This document shows positions 48,881 through 59,732 of a DNA stretch of 64,000 nucleotides, one piece after another. The number at the start of each line of letters is the position of its first letter. Position 1 is the stretch's first letter. The stretch covers positions 9,342,869 to 9,406,868 of the forward strand of contig ML677385.1 of the NCBI GenBank assembly GCA_007922305.1, read 5' to 3'. Source of the stretch: Dermatemys mawii. Taxonomy: Eukaryota > Chordata > Testudines > Dermatemydidae. The notes beneath the pieces were generated by a model. The model had not been told where the DNA came from, ran no database searches, and saw only the letters and a list, made by a program, of their open reading frames with translations. A program made the translations under genes and the position numbers.

Positions 48881-49629
48881 CAGAGAAGCCACATTTATAT
48901 TCAGCCATGTCGCATGTTTTACCTCTTGTAGAAGACCCTGATATAATATTATGAACAGTAGATGGTATAATCAGTGTCACATCAGAGATTGTTGCTCCAT
49001 CTATAGATAAAGGTTTTTTGTGACTCTAGTTACAATTGTATACAAAGCATACATATCTATCTATCCTATTTATCTAAATTACATGAATTAGGTTAGGATA
49101 AAGCAAAAACCTATGAGGTTGTTACACTGTGGGAAAGACTTAACAGAATTAAAATACAGAGGAAGTCAGCATAGAATTTTACCATAAAATACGATGTTTA
49201 TAATAAAATAAAACTTGTTTATATAATCACAAGAGTAATAAAACACTTCCTTGATGTGGAGTTCAATTCACTGGTAAGACACTTATATGGAAACCAGCAT
49301 TCCCACAGGAATTCTCTCCTTATCTCCCAAACAATAAATGTATTCTCTATCTTCTAATTCCTGTGCATTAAGAAGGGAAAGTTGAACTGAGATTAATCCT
49401 TTGTTAACATACCACCTCCGCATCTTCTCCCACTTTGCATGGAATCTTACAAAGGAAAAAAAATGCTGGGATTTGATTTGATCTAGGATGATTTAGTTGA
49501 ATATCTTGACAATACTAACCTCTTCTGGAGGCTGAACTCAACAGGTTTACCCTCCAGATTTTGCAAGAGTAAAGCCACACAGTTTTGATGATTTGATTAA
49601 TATGTTCAGATGTGGATCCTAGTGCTGAT
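48881..49629. other. Unassigned intronic DNA
   Basis: AT-rich, nothing supportable. Confidence 0.55.
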
Positions 49630-49949
49630 GTGTGGAATGGGGTGAAGGACTAATATGCAAAAAGAAGCCTTATGCAGGTTGTCACACAGTACTCACTCAC
49701 TGCTGGGGCACCTCCTCTTGGTTGTTTTGGAGATTAGCTCACTGCCAGGTCCAACACTTCTCTTTGCAGTCTCTCCACCCATTGTCCTCTCTCACTCTGC
49801 AGACCCTCTTTAATTTCAGGAATTACAGTTTCCTACTTGTGATTCAGCCAGGTCACTAGGTGGTTTTTCCATCTAGGGTATAGAGTCTCACTGGACGCAC
49901 TGGCCAGGCATTGCCACTCCATCAGGGGCTTATAGAGCTGTCCTTAGGT
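49630..49949. mobile_element. Possible LTR-like repeat fragment
   Basis: CACTGCTGGGGCACCTCCTC, GTTTTGGAGATTAGCTCACT and CACTCTGCAGACCCTCTTTA have the composition of turtle LTR-type repeats. No ends are visible. An open frame of 75 codons (49632-49859) has no recognisable domain. Confidence 0.3.
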
Positions 49950-50243
49950 TACAGTATTAATAGAGCTAATCATGTGGTGAAGGGACAGTTCTAAAAGTTA
50001 ATCAGGTGACAATGCTAATAGAGGCACAAGTGGTACAGCAACAAATGCTTAGGATCATGCAATCAGCCCTCAATAGGACTGAGGATGCTACTACTAATGA
50101 TGAGTGGTTAACAGACAATTTTCATAGCTGCTTAATGAAATATTTCACATTTGCAATCTATTACCTCAATGAAAGTTCTTCATAGTTTCCTCAAGACTAG
50201 AAAAATCCTTTAATCAAACTGGATCTACCTTTCATAAAGGAAA
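49950..50243 (+). repeat. Left arm of 294-bp inverted repeat
   Basis: From TACAGTATTAATAGAGCTAA to ACCTTTCATAAAGGAAA. It pairs with 50856-51149 with four mismatches and no gaps by direct reading (290 of 294). Confidence 0.95.
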
Positions 50244-51147
50244 GTGTAACCCAGGGACAGCTCACTACTCCAGGTTCTAACCCAGGGACCCTACAACACA
50301 AAACCAAGCTCTGCGCAATCCCCAGCCTTGCTGCTCCCTCTCTGGAGGGTGGCTTCCTACCTGCTTCCTGCAGGCTCTCTTCCCCACCCTCCTTTTTTTT
50401 TCTGAGTATGCCCTTCCCGCAAGGCCAGGATCCTAGGGTCCTACACTTGTCCTGTGTTCCCTCTTTCTCTTTCACTGTTGAATTTGAAAAAGGACATTGA
50501 AGCATCACACAGTACCTCAGGAGGGAGGAGGGTAAGCATCCCAGATGACTGGGGAAGGAAAAGCCAAGTAGAGGACATTTGGTTTGGTTAGTCCTGGAGA
50601 GTGGTTGTTTCTTTGGCTTGGTCTGCAATAACACTGGTATACTGCTGTATCATTTCACAGTGGTGAAATAGTTCATACTTGCTCTGTGTAAACGAAAATC
50701 TTACATAGTTCTCGTTCACAGTCACAACTGTATCCTTCAAAGAATGTTGTTTAAAAGTATTGCCTTTATGTCAGAGTTTTTATTTACCTTATTGCATCCT
50801 CTCAAAAAAGGCTGTTTAATTTTCTTTCATTTCTTGTATATTTTTTAAAGTATATTTTCCTTTATGAAAGGTAGATCCAGTTTGATTAAAGGATTTTTCT
50901 AGTCTTGAGGAAACTATGAAGAACTTTCATTGAGGTAATAGATTGCAAATGTGAAATATTTCATTAAGCAGCTATGAAAATTGTCTGTTAACCACTCGTC
51001 ATTAGTAGTAGCATCCTCAGTCCTATTGAGGGCTGATTGCATGATCCTAAGCATTCGTTGCTGTACCACTTGTGCCTCTATTAGCATTGTCACCTGATTA
51101 ACTTTTAGAACTGTCCCTTCACCATATGATTAGCTCTATTAGTACTG
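49952..51147. mobile_element. Long-TIR element with TA flanks (possible Tc1/mariner-type MITE)
   Basis: Inverted repeats of 292 bases bound a 612-base centre. The outer ends read CAGTA...TACTG, each next to TA (49950-49951 and 51148-51149), as Tc1/mariner elements leave. The arms carry no coding capacity. The centre holds a minus-strand open frame of 145 codons (50634 to 50197) that runs into the left arm; it has no DDE motif or helix-turn-helix I can see, and its Lys/Arg/Gly-rich product looks non-functional. Alternatively this is a local inverted duplication that only happens to end at TA. Confidence 0.6.
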
Positions 51148-51149
51148 TA
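50856..51149 (-). repeat. Right arm of 294-bp inverted repeat
   Basis: Reverse complement of 49950-50243. Both arms have exactly the same length, and the differences are four transitions (for example ATATGG versus ATGTGG). Confidence 0.95.
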
Positions 51150-51469
51150 TTTCAGTTTCTTTTCTAGTCACAATTTCACACAAACACTGCCCCAGAAAAA
51201 TACTTCTTTCAAATCTAATGCTCAATTTAGCAAACTCAAGAGGTTTGCAGATACAGTCTGTATTTTGTTGATCATCTGAACCATAACCTATACATAATAC
51301 CTTATGCATGGAAAGGCTAAAAGGAGATAAACATTAAAGTAAAAGCAAGATCTGTGCACTGGTAACAAATGGCATAGTGCCTGAAAACAAGAAAAATTTC
51401 AAGCATTGAAGTATCTATTTCTCTCACTTTGTCCATTTTCGTATATGGGCCCTTGCCGGTCCTCTGCAC

Positions 51470-52172
51470 AAAAATTCTCAGAGACCAATTAAAGTGCAGC
51501 ACCTGTGTCCTTTATTGCCTGTGTCCATCCCCACCACCTAATATTTACACCAGTGGTTCTCAAACTTATCTCGTCGACGACCCCTTTTTGCAAATTAGCT
51601 TGGTCCTGCAACCCAGGTATGTCCGCCGAAATGCCGCTGAATTGGACTCCTCTGCTTTCAGCAGCATTTCAGTGGACATGCCGTCCGTATCTGTGTGTCT
51701 GCCAAAATGCCGCCGAAAGCGGAAATGACCAATTCGGGGAGTTTCTGGTAGACATGCTGATGCTGATGCCGCCGCTGAAGCCAGAAGCATTTTATTTGGC
51801 AGTATGTGGGTGGCATCAGGGGCTCGTGACCCTCCGGGAATCGCACCGTGACCACCAGCCTGAGAACTGCTGATTTACACATATATACAGACCAGCATTC
51901 AGAGAGGCTGCTAGCTTCTTTGCCAGCAGGAATCTAAAGCCTCAAACTCTTTCCTTTCCTGTCTCTCCCTTAGTCTCCTCTTCCCCTGGTCTCCTTCTCT
52001 GCTTTCTTCCCATCAGCTTTTATAGCAGGCTGGCTACTGAGGCCTGCAGGCGCATCCCCTCAAGTAATTAGGGTGTGGCCTCCCAGCCAGCCCCAACTAG
52101 TACCTTTTCTCCCTGGTGCCAGGCTAACAAGGGTCTGGCTGGCTTCTCTTAGCCAGCACCCTGTTATGGACA
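51470..52172 (-). mobile_element. LTR, minus strand, with hAT insertion
   Basis: On the minus strand a TATA box (CCTGCTATAAAAGCTGATGG, about 52009-52029) is followed downstream by a poly(A) signal (CACAGGCAATAAAGGACACA, about 51505-51525), the U3-R order of an LTR. The segment is GC-richer than the flanks. The outer ends are approximate: TGGACA-type sequence near 52172 and TCTCAGAGACCAATTAAAG near 51480. No internal retroviral region follows. Confidence 0.5.
51551..51872 (+). mobile_element. hAT-type element, CAGTGGTTCTCAAAC family
   Basis: Starts CAGTGGTTCTCAAACTTATC and ends CCAGCCTGAGAACTGCTG, flanked by perfect 8-bp duplications ATTTACAC at 51543-51550 and 51873-51880. 322 bp, non-autonomous. 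The inner GCCGAAATGCCGCTGAA-type modules recur in both orientations and create opposed open frames (51505-51873 and 51566-51790), which are not genes. Younger than the LTR it interrupts. Confidence 0.92.
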
Positions 52173-55100
52173 CCAGAATCTCCATCTTTATTGGAGTGCC
52201 TAAACTGCAACAGGACTAAGCATAGAACCTCAGACTACATGACGAGGATTTGAGAAAAGAATGGAGAGGTGATATTTGTGCTGGGGGAAATGGTTATAAA
52301 TATGCACATCATAATTACTTTGAGAAATTTGGTACATTTCCAGTATTTCATTTTTAGATTCACCCAGATAGTGAAATTCAGATCCACAGGAATTCTGACT
52401 GACAGCTTTAAAGAGAAGTGTGTGGTAGACACAATATATTACCTTGGGACATTTACAGAAATTACATACCTGACCACTTGATTATTTCTGTTGCCTCACA
52501 GTAAAAACAGCTGCAAGCACATTCATCTGGCTATCACCAAAGTATCTATTATAAATGTAGAAATTCAGAAGTGGCAGGTTGGTGTTTTTGGCATATTTCT
52601 ACCACATCCAGACAAATGTCATTTAATTTCCACATCTGGTATTCAGTCCATCAATCTAAGAAAGAAAAAAAAAGTGTGTGTGTGTATTTTTCTATTTTCT
52701 ATAGGGAAACTGAACGTGCCATGTATTAACATGATATTGATTCTTTGTAGGGAGGCTGCCACAAACAAATTGCTGTGGTATAAACTTGTCAGAGCAAGCA
52801 TCTAGAAATAATAAAGATGAAAAGAAAGTACACTTGAATTATCATTATATAAAGATAACAGTGGAAGAGAGTTGTTTTGTGGCCTAGCATCACTTGGACT
52901 GTGACAAAGTCAAATTCAAATAGTTGGATTTAACTCCCATATTACTCTGGAGACTCTGATCTTTACTAGCTTAATGGGCGTTAATTAATCTGTGATTAGC
53001 AGTTCAATGTCTTTCATGTAAATGTGTGGAAAAGTAACACTGTTTCTGAATATGTTATATAGTAGCCCAGTGTGGGAAAGAAATTAAGCTTGAGCACTAG
53101 ATAATAGCTGTGTCTCTTTTTTTCCCCTCTACACAATCACATATACACTGTGTACAAAATAGTCCTCTGTTTTAATAACATGCTTAAAGCTTCACATTGG
53201 GGTGGTATTAAGAGGCATTTAAACAGAAGCAGCAATGCGTTTAGTGTTAATTTACTTTCACATTATATGTGAAGATGCTGTGGGAGCTGGTGATACAACA
53301 TCAAATCAAATATATGCAAGACACCCAGCTCTAGACCTCCTTTGTATTGCTGCAAAGAGCACAATCTTCTATATATCCCAGGAACCTGGAAGAGAGCAGC
53401 ACTTGTATGGCAAGCCGCTGACAGACATTCAACCCAGCAAAAGGAGGCAGTGTTGACGGGCAAAGGAAAGCATTGTGGACAACCTCACAATCACCCACTA
53501 CCAAAGGCATGTGCCCTGTAATAACAAAGGTGGTCTGTGGATTGTGTATCTTCTGGAGCCTTCATTGCTGTGAGATGGATAAATAGATAAAGTTGCTAAA
53601 CATGTCACTTTCAACCAACAGCTGCCTAGGAAAGAAGCAAGTGCCATTGCTTGAGATGTTTAACACTAGAAAAGACAAAACTCGAGAAAATGTACTCTCG
53701 GGAACAATCCTGCACTGGTAGGAGAATAGATTACTTGATGTAATATGTTGTTCACCAGCTTTAATGTTTATGAAATAGTTCCAAGTACAGTGTACTGTGT
53801 TTCAAAAGGAGATGAGCAAAATCAGAAGTAGGTTTATTTGGTCTTGCGAAATGGTGTTGAGTACATTAGCTTGTTCTCAGACCTCAACATTACCAGATAC
53901 TCAGATAAATAGTCTGTGTTTTGACCTTTTTTTTTTAGTGACTTTGGCAAATTTCCAGTAATGACAATTCATAAGAGCTGTTTTTTTCCAGGCAAAATAG
54001 TAAATCGTTACCCTGTTTTAAATGAATTAATACTTGTGAAACTATCAGTTCTCTGAGCTGAAAACCTTCAAAGGGAAAACTGGTGCTTTTGTAAGCACTT
54101 CTATTACAGCAATAATATTTCTGACTGGCAAACAGAAAGTAAACAAGGAATTACTGTAAAAATTGAATTATATCCCAAAATTTTGACATCCAGGAATTAC
54201 AGGAATTGTGTAGACTATAACTCTCTCGATGGAAGCTCTATACTTTTCATTTTAAAATACATATTTAAATTTTAAAAGATATTGGGAATTAAAGTCTGAC
54301 TATTTATGCTTAAAAATAATAGAAAGTATTTTTCCAGCCATCACTTCAATGAAAGCAAGTCATCTGGGAAATTAAAATGATGTGATTTTGTGCTAATGAA
54401 TAATTTGACATTTTTGCTAGTGAAATACATATTGAAATTCTATATTTGTAATGTACTGTATATGGTATAATAAACTATACATTGTGGTGAAAATGCTGCC
54501 ATAAGAATAATGATAATTTATTGCATAGAATAGTCTTATAAAATGTAATAAAAAGGGAAATATGAAGTGAAGTTGCTTGCTTAAAATAAATTCCCATTGT
54601 GTTATTTACTCAATAGATACATAAAACTTCATAGATGATGTCAAATGGCTCCTAATGTCTTCACAATCTATTTTAAATCTCTCATTTTACTCATAATTTC
54701 TACATGAAGCCTATTTTTTTTTACTTTCTGACAGTTTTTGTAACAAAATTGTTTTATCTTTCATATTCATATTTTATCAGTATACTTTATTGTTATAGGT
54801 GAAAAACATTCCTGTGAAAAGACACATTTAGTGGTAGTTATTCAAGCAAGGTTTCTGAGAACAAAAGATGTAATTGTATCATAAAGCTTTGCCTTGTCTT
54901 GTCTCATAGAAAGGAAAAAAGAATTGAAATGCATTATTAATGCCATGAATTCCTCATGTAGTTCATCTGTAACTGTCTTTCAGAGTCAACTGAATCCATT
55001 AAACTTATTAATTTGTGCGCATTTCAGATGAGAATTAATATTTTTTTTACTTTTAAAATGGGGTGAACTTGACTGTTCATAAGAAGGGGAGGGAGTGGGC

Positions 55101-56549
55101 CCGGGCTGTAGCTTCCTTTATTACAGGCACCATGCCACGCTTCCCACCAAATTCCTGTCTCTGCACTTCAGTTCTGATTCTAGCAAAGAGATTCCTCTGT
55201 CTTACTGCTTACAGAATTGTCTCTAACAGTTTTGTGGCGTGGCCAATTAGTCATCAGACACTAATTTGAAGCCACTAATTTGTTTCTTATGTGACTACCT
55301 AACCTAGGGCAAAACTCTATTCTTCTACGGTGCTTTCCTTACATTTGTCCATTTTCAGTCATCATCATTACAGTCCTCATGTCTGTGGACAGAGCACTAT
55401 GTTAGAGTCTAGAGGTGAGTTACTAGCCCCCACTCCAGTCCCCTTATGGAAGGTAAAAGGGCTGAAGTAGTCTAAATGGGACCTAAAAGCACTGGTTCTG
55501 GTTGGGGAAGGATTCCCCTGGCAGACACCCTGTAAACACAAGTGGAAGCTATCTTTCATGAACTCTCATGTTCTGAGGTAGGAAGCCTGAAGGGGAAGGG
55601 TTAAGATGGAGAAGGGCTGTAGGGTTTGCAGGAAATATTGTAGTCCATTCAGGCAGCCCAGGAAGGCTGCCATAACTAGCCTCCAGAGCAATCCAGGATC
55701 GGGAGGACACAAGCCTCCCCCTACCCTGCAGGCTAGAAATTCTATGTTGTGCTTCCTAGGGACACAATCCAGACTCTCACTGATGATCCCTGTAGAGATA
55801 TGTGAGCAGGCGTTCGCTCCTAACTGGGTGCTAATGAGAAGAAACATACAAGTTATGGATGCACTGTGCCAGCCAATACTTTTCTGTAATTGAGAAAAGT
55901 GAGAAACCTTTGATGGGAAGGCAAGGTCAAGAGGCAGAAATGTTTTCTCCTCTGGCATGTGGGGACAGATCTTCAATTGCAAATCCCTTCCTTGGTTTTT
56001 CTTGGCTCTCACTGATGTGGCATGCTCTATGTATGTTTAGAAAGCACCTCTTGCAGTCAGTCAAACAGCTATGATTTTCTAGATCATGAAGGTCTAGAAT
56101 AACAGGCAGAGTATGAATAGGCATATGTAATAGTTTTAAAAAGAGAGAGATTGTTTTCCTATAATCCAGGTACTGAAATAATATCTCAACCCTCACTTAG
56201 ATGGCCTGTATTTATTTTCTCTAATGTAACCTTCACTCTATTTGACTATCTAAAGTATTGTTGGTTAGTGAGGATCACTTTGGACTCATTGACTGCGCCA
56301 CAGCGTGGACTAAAGAGGTGTGAATTACAGAGCGCACTAAAGCGCTGTACTCTAGATGCCCCATATGAACATCACTGGCAAAAACTAAAAGTTGCCTAGT
56401 TCACATTAGTTTTCACTGCAGGATAGCACAGACTTGGCCTTTTTAAAATTATACAGCATCAAATATTATATAAAATAATTGGAAACAACCATTCATAGTA
56501 ATATTAGGAACTTTTTTCCTCTAGTCAAAACGTACATGATATTGATATT
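52173..56549. other. Repeat-poor intronic DNA before exon 2
   Basis: About 4.4 kb without recognisable transposons apart from short A/T runs and a small (GT)n at about 52674-52685. The low repeat content next to the exon could mean conserved regulatory DNA, but I cannot measure conservation. Open frames such as 55566-56012 (minus, 148 codons) have no recognisable domain. Confidence 0.5.
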
Positions 56550-56577
56550 AATAAATTATTTTATGTTTCTTTTACAG
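56550..56577 (+). promoter_or_regulatory. DMD: Splice acceptor of DMD exon 2
   Basis: A pyrimidine-rich tract (TTTTATGTTTCTTTTACAG) ends in AG directly before the exon. A branch-point-like TATTAAT lies at about 56545-56551. There is no competing AG between the tract and the exon, so the boundary is unambiguous and gives the expected 62-bp exon. Confidence 0.9.
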
Positions 56578-56639
56578 ATGAAAGGGAAGATGTTCAAAAG
56601 AAAACATTCACAAAATGGGTAAATGCACAGTTTGCTAAG
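56578..56639 (+). CDS. DMD: Dystrophin exon 2 (start of actin-binding domain)
   Basis: This exon encodes the beginning of the N-terminal actin-binding domain (first calponin-homology domain) of dystrophin, the subsarcolemmal protein linking F-actin to the dystroglycan complex. It is 62 bp, the known length of DMD exon 2 (human coding positions 32-93). The first two bases (AT) complete a Tyr codon begun in exon 1 (phase 1). The following 20 codons read EREDVQKKTFTKWVNAQFAK and end on a codon boundary (phase 0). The human peptide is the same except for Ser at the penultimate residue, where this exon has Ala. The KKTFTKW core is shared with utrophin, but the EREDV start and WVNAQF favour dystrophin over utrophin (DVQKKTFTKWINARFSK). 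Flanking AG and GT are both present. Exon 1 and exon 3 lie outside the window. An intronless retrocopy is ruled out by the splice sites. Confidence 0.95.
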
Positions 56640-56646
56640 GTAAGGG
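56640..56646 (+). promoter_or_regulatory. DMD: Splice donor of DMD exon 2
   Basis: AAG followed by GTAAGGG is close to the consensus U1 site AG/GTAAGT. It fixes the exon end at 56639 and leaves the reading frame in phase 0 for exon 3. Confidence 0.9.
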
Positions 56647-56940
56647 AATTTCCTGTTTTCCTTTATAAATCAAACACTGTTATGTACATATACAGTCAGA
56701 TTTTCAAAGCTTACTTTCAGAGCTTACTTAAGTTCAGCTGGGGATTGAGCACTTTTGAAAACATAGCTCCTTCATTTAGTTGCCTGAATTGGTGCTGAGC
56801 TCTTCTGAAAATATGGCTCTTAATATTTAAACCTTTCTCTGTAATCCCTCTTGCTTTTGCCATTTTATCACTGAAAGGATTTGAGAAAGTTGGAGGAACA
56901 CAGTTATCCTTTTGCCTTATTCCTCCAAGTCTCTTCTGAA

Positions 56941-56970
56941 AAATCAAATCAAATCAAATCAAATCAAATC
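56941..56970 (+). repeat. (AAATC)6 microsatellite in intron 2
   Basis: Six perfect pentamer units about 300 bases downstream of exon 2. Confidence 0.95.
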
Positions 56971-58932
56971 TGAAAGTGTATTATGTATGTGTGAATAAAT
57001 TTCAGTTCTGGCTTCTTTCACAATACTGTTACCTCCTTAGACCTGACCGATTAGCCAATATTCAGCATCTCGGCGGTTATTCCTGTTAGGTGGATAAACT
57101 GATAATATGAATCAGGTATGTCTTTATTGCAGTCCAGTTTATGTATAAAGAATGTACACAAAGTCCTGTTTCCTTGAACACAGTAGGAATCAAACGAAAG
57201 GAGACAGTTTCTTTGTTCACCTCTTTCCAGCTAGCATTTAGCCCAAAGCAATTTCTATATTAGCTTTTTCTCAGGGTCTCACTTCAAATGCTTCTCTGGA
57301 GCTTCCTTGCTGCATTGTCTATGTGCTTTGTGTTTCTGTTTTTCTTTCTCACACACACACATGTCCATCAAGCATTTCCATTTAGACCCCTGTCAAAACC
57401 TTTCAGATCACATGGCTGAAATCCTATTCCAGATTTGCATGTGGATTGTGTTTTGGGGTATAGCTCCCATTTTTTCAGCTATCCATTACATAAAGGAGCT
57501 TACTTGCATTTTACATGTATCTTGAATGAAGAGCTGTTGTTACACACACTAACTCTAGTGAAGTTTTACCCAACCGCTGAATATATAATGATATAACTCA
57601 GTTACAAAACACAGTGTAATAGTTCTAATGATAGATCAGCTAGAACCAAACCATGTGATTCAAATGCTCTAGGACGTTGGGAGAGAAGGTCTTCAGAATA
57701 TGAGCACAGACCTGCATATAAGTGTCATAGCTACCCCCTTTCTCCAGCTAGGACCAAACTAAAAGATTACCCCCAGAAAGTGTCAGAAATCTGGGATTTC
57801 AGTTTTGTGACTCAACCCCATCTGTACTTCCAGCTCTGCTCATCTGCCTGATGTGGGGTTACTCTGCTGGAAGTGATGTTAATTCAGTAATGCTAATGTG
57901 GTATGTTGTGATAACATGCATTATAATTTGTCATCATTGTAGTTTTATGTTGCACCATAGAGTGTGTGAAATTTTTAGACAAATAGTCTTGATTGTAGAA
58001 TTGGCTCAGATAGCTTCAGTATAGTTTCAAAAGTGTGTCTTGTTAAGCTGATTAGCCTTTGGGGTCTGCATTAATTATAAACAGATGGTAAAATATGTTA
58101 TGTCACTCCTCTTTCTTACTCAGGAGCAATGGAATCCATTTCATTAATCAAGTATGAAATATTCTGGAACGAGTGAGTTAGTTGGCAAAAAACTGAAAAA
58201 ACAACTAGAGATGGACCTAACTAAAAGACTAATTTCAAATGTCCTCAGACCTTAGGGACACCACAGGAGTAAAGTCATTTATCCTCAGAGATAACTTGCT
58301 AAGTTGAGTTCCCTCTCTGCAATTTTTTTTTAAGTCTAAGGTGCACCAAACATCTCTTGAACACCCAGAATGCCAGTCACATTCAAGTAATCTCCATTCT
58401 CTTTTCTGGAGTGAACCTCTAAGATATTGAGTTTCAGATGCCTGCTACATACAATAATAGACTGAATGTATGCAATATTTTATCATAAATGGTAAAAATT
58501 TGAAAATCTGCCTCCTAACTGAAATGCATTTAACTTGGCTAAAAATGCATGTGTCTGTGGTTTGGAAAAGTGCGCCTTATTAAGATCACATACTAGGAAG
58601 AAAAATTAATGATTTTATGGTCAATATTAACTACAGTCTCTTGACACATTTGTAATGATACCTCTGGGTTAGATCATATGTGGAGATTAAACCTGCATTA
58701 GAAAGGACTTTGAGTTCGAATAATGAAAAGCACTACATAAGAGCTGGATGGTGATATTATTGTTGTTCTTAATATTTTATTATTATCATTACTACCTCAT
58801 AGTTATTGTACCAGGTCCCTTAGTTCAGAGGCAGTAATAACACTAACCATTAGATGGGGACACACAGCATTATTATGAGTTATACAAGCTTCACAGAGCA
58901 AGTTATTCTCAGACATCTGCCTCTTTTTCCTC
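56971..58932. other. Unassigned intron 2 DNA
   Basis: No gene or repeat family recognised. AT-rich. Confidence 0.55.
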
Positions 58933-59732
58933 TGTCAGGATTGCCTCCCCACTCTGAACTCTACGGTACAGATGTGGGGACCCACATGAAAATAAAAGAA
59001 ATAGCCCCCCAAGCTGATTTTACCAGCTTAGATTAAACTTTTTCCCCCAGAACACAAATGTCTCCTGTGTCTGGAACTAATTGCTGCCACCATCAAGCAA
59101 GAATGTCCCAAGACTTATGGGACAGGGCCACTTGAACCCTTCTTTCCCTTTCCAAACCTCCCCCCCAAACCTATCCTTCCCTTCCTGTGAAAGGCTTGAG
59201 GGAAAAAAGAACTCTCTCACTGGTCCTATGAGAGCCTGATTCAAAGCCTGAATCTACACAATGGAAAACAAACAGTCAAATTCTTAAAAGAAAGATTTTA
59301 ATTAAAGAAAAAAAAAAGAAAGGAATAAATCCCTGGTAACAGTCAGTAGGAAAAAGCACTACAATCACAAAAAGACTTAAGGAACCAAACCTCTCCCCTG
59401 AGGCAATTGTCCCTCTGCTGATATCTTTAACGTTATAGAGAAACACAATAATAATTCCCATAACTCCGAGAAATTTCCAAGTGATATAACCCAAACATAA
59501 GACTTACTGCTGAACTTCATTTGTTGCTGGTTAGAAGATTATAGATAGGTAGAGTAAAAGAAAGAGGTGTGGTTCAACCCATAGCCCAAGTGAACCGCTG
59601 AGAGAAACTGAAACTAAAAACCCTTTGTCTCCTGAGGAATTTCTCATTGGTCAAGTGCTCACTTCTCAGGTTACCTTTAGCTTAACTCCTTACAGCTAAA
59701 CAGTAATTCTAAGCTACTTAATACTTATGACA
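58933..59732 (+). mobile_element. Solo LTR, copy 1
   Basis: Begins TGTCAGGATTGCCTCCCCAC and ends TTAATACTTATGACA, inverted TGTCA/TGACA termini of an LTR. AGGAATAAATCCCTGGTAAC (about 59320) supplies a poly(A) signal. No primer-binding site follows and no purine tract precedes. The flanks (TCCTC and CCCAC) do not form a clear duplication, suggesting an older insertion or damage at the ends. Confidence 0.75.

Larger units (their letters stand above)
1..56577 (+). other. DMD: Intron(s) upstream of dystrophin exon 2
   Basis: By inference from the exon at 56578-56639, this whole stretch is intronic sequence upstream of DMD exon 2. In mammals the intron between the muscle first exon and exon 2 is well over 100 kb and also holds the Purkinje-type first exon, so a 56-kb stretch without a shared coding exon is expected. 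I see no first exon that splices in the right phase to exon 2. The interval is AT-rich and carries most of the mobile elements listed below. The left boundary is only the window edge. Confidence 0.85.

Noticed and set aside
50197..50634. Transposase gene in the long-TIR element
   Set aside because: The 145-codon product lacks a DDE/DDD pattern and DNA-binding helices that I can see, and it begins in the unique centre and ends in an arm.
53235..53456. 73-codon + strand open frame as a candidate exon
   Set aside because: The peptide resembles nothing I know, there is no convincing acceptor/donor pair with coding phase, and dystrophin exon 2 is the next expected exon.
55566..56012. 148-codon minus-strand open frame near exon 2
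   Set aside because: No recognisable domain, on the strand opposite to DMD, with an overlapping + strand frame of similar quality. Likely chance.
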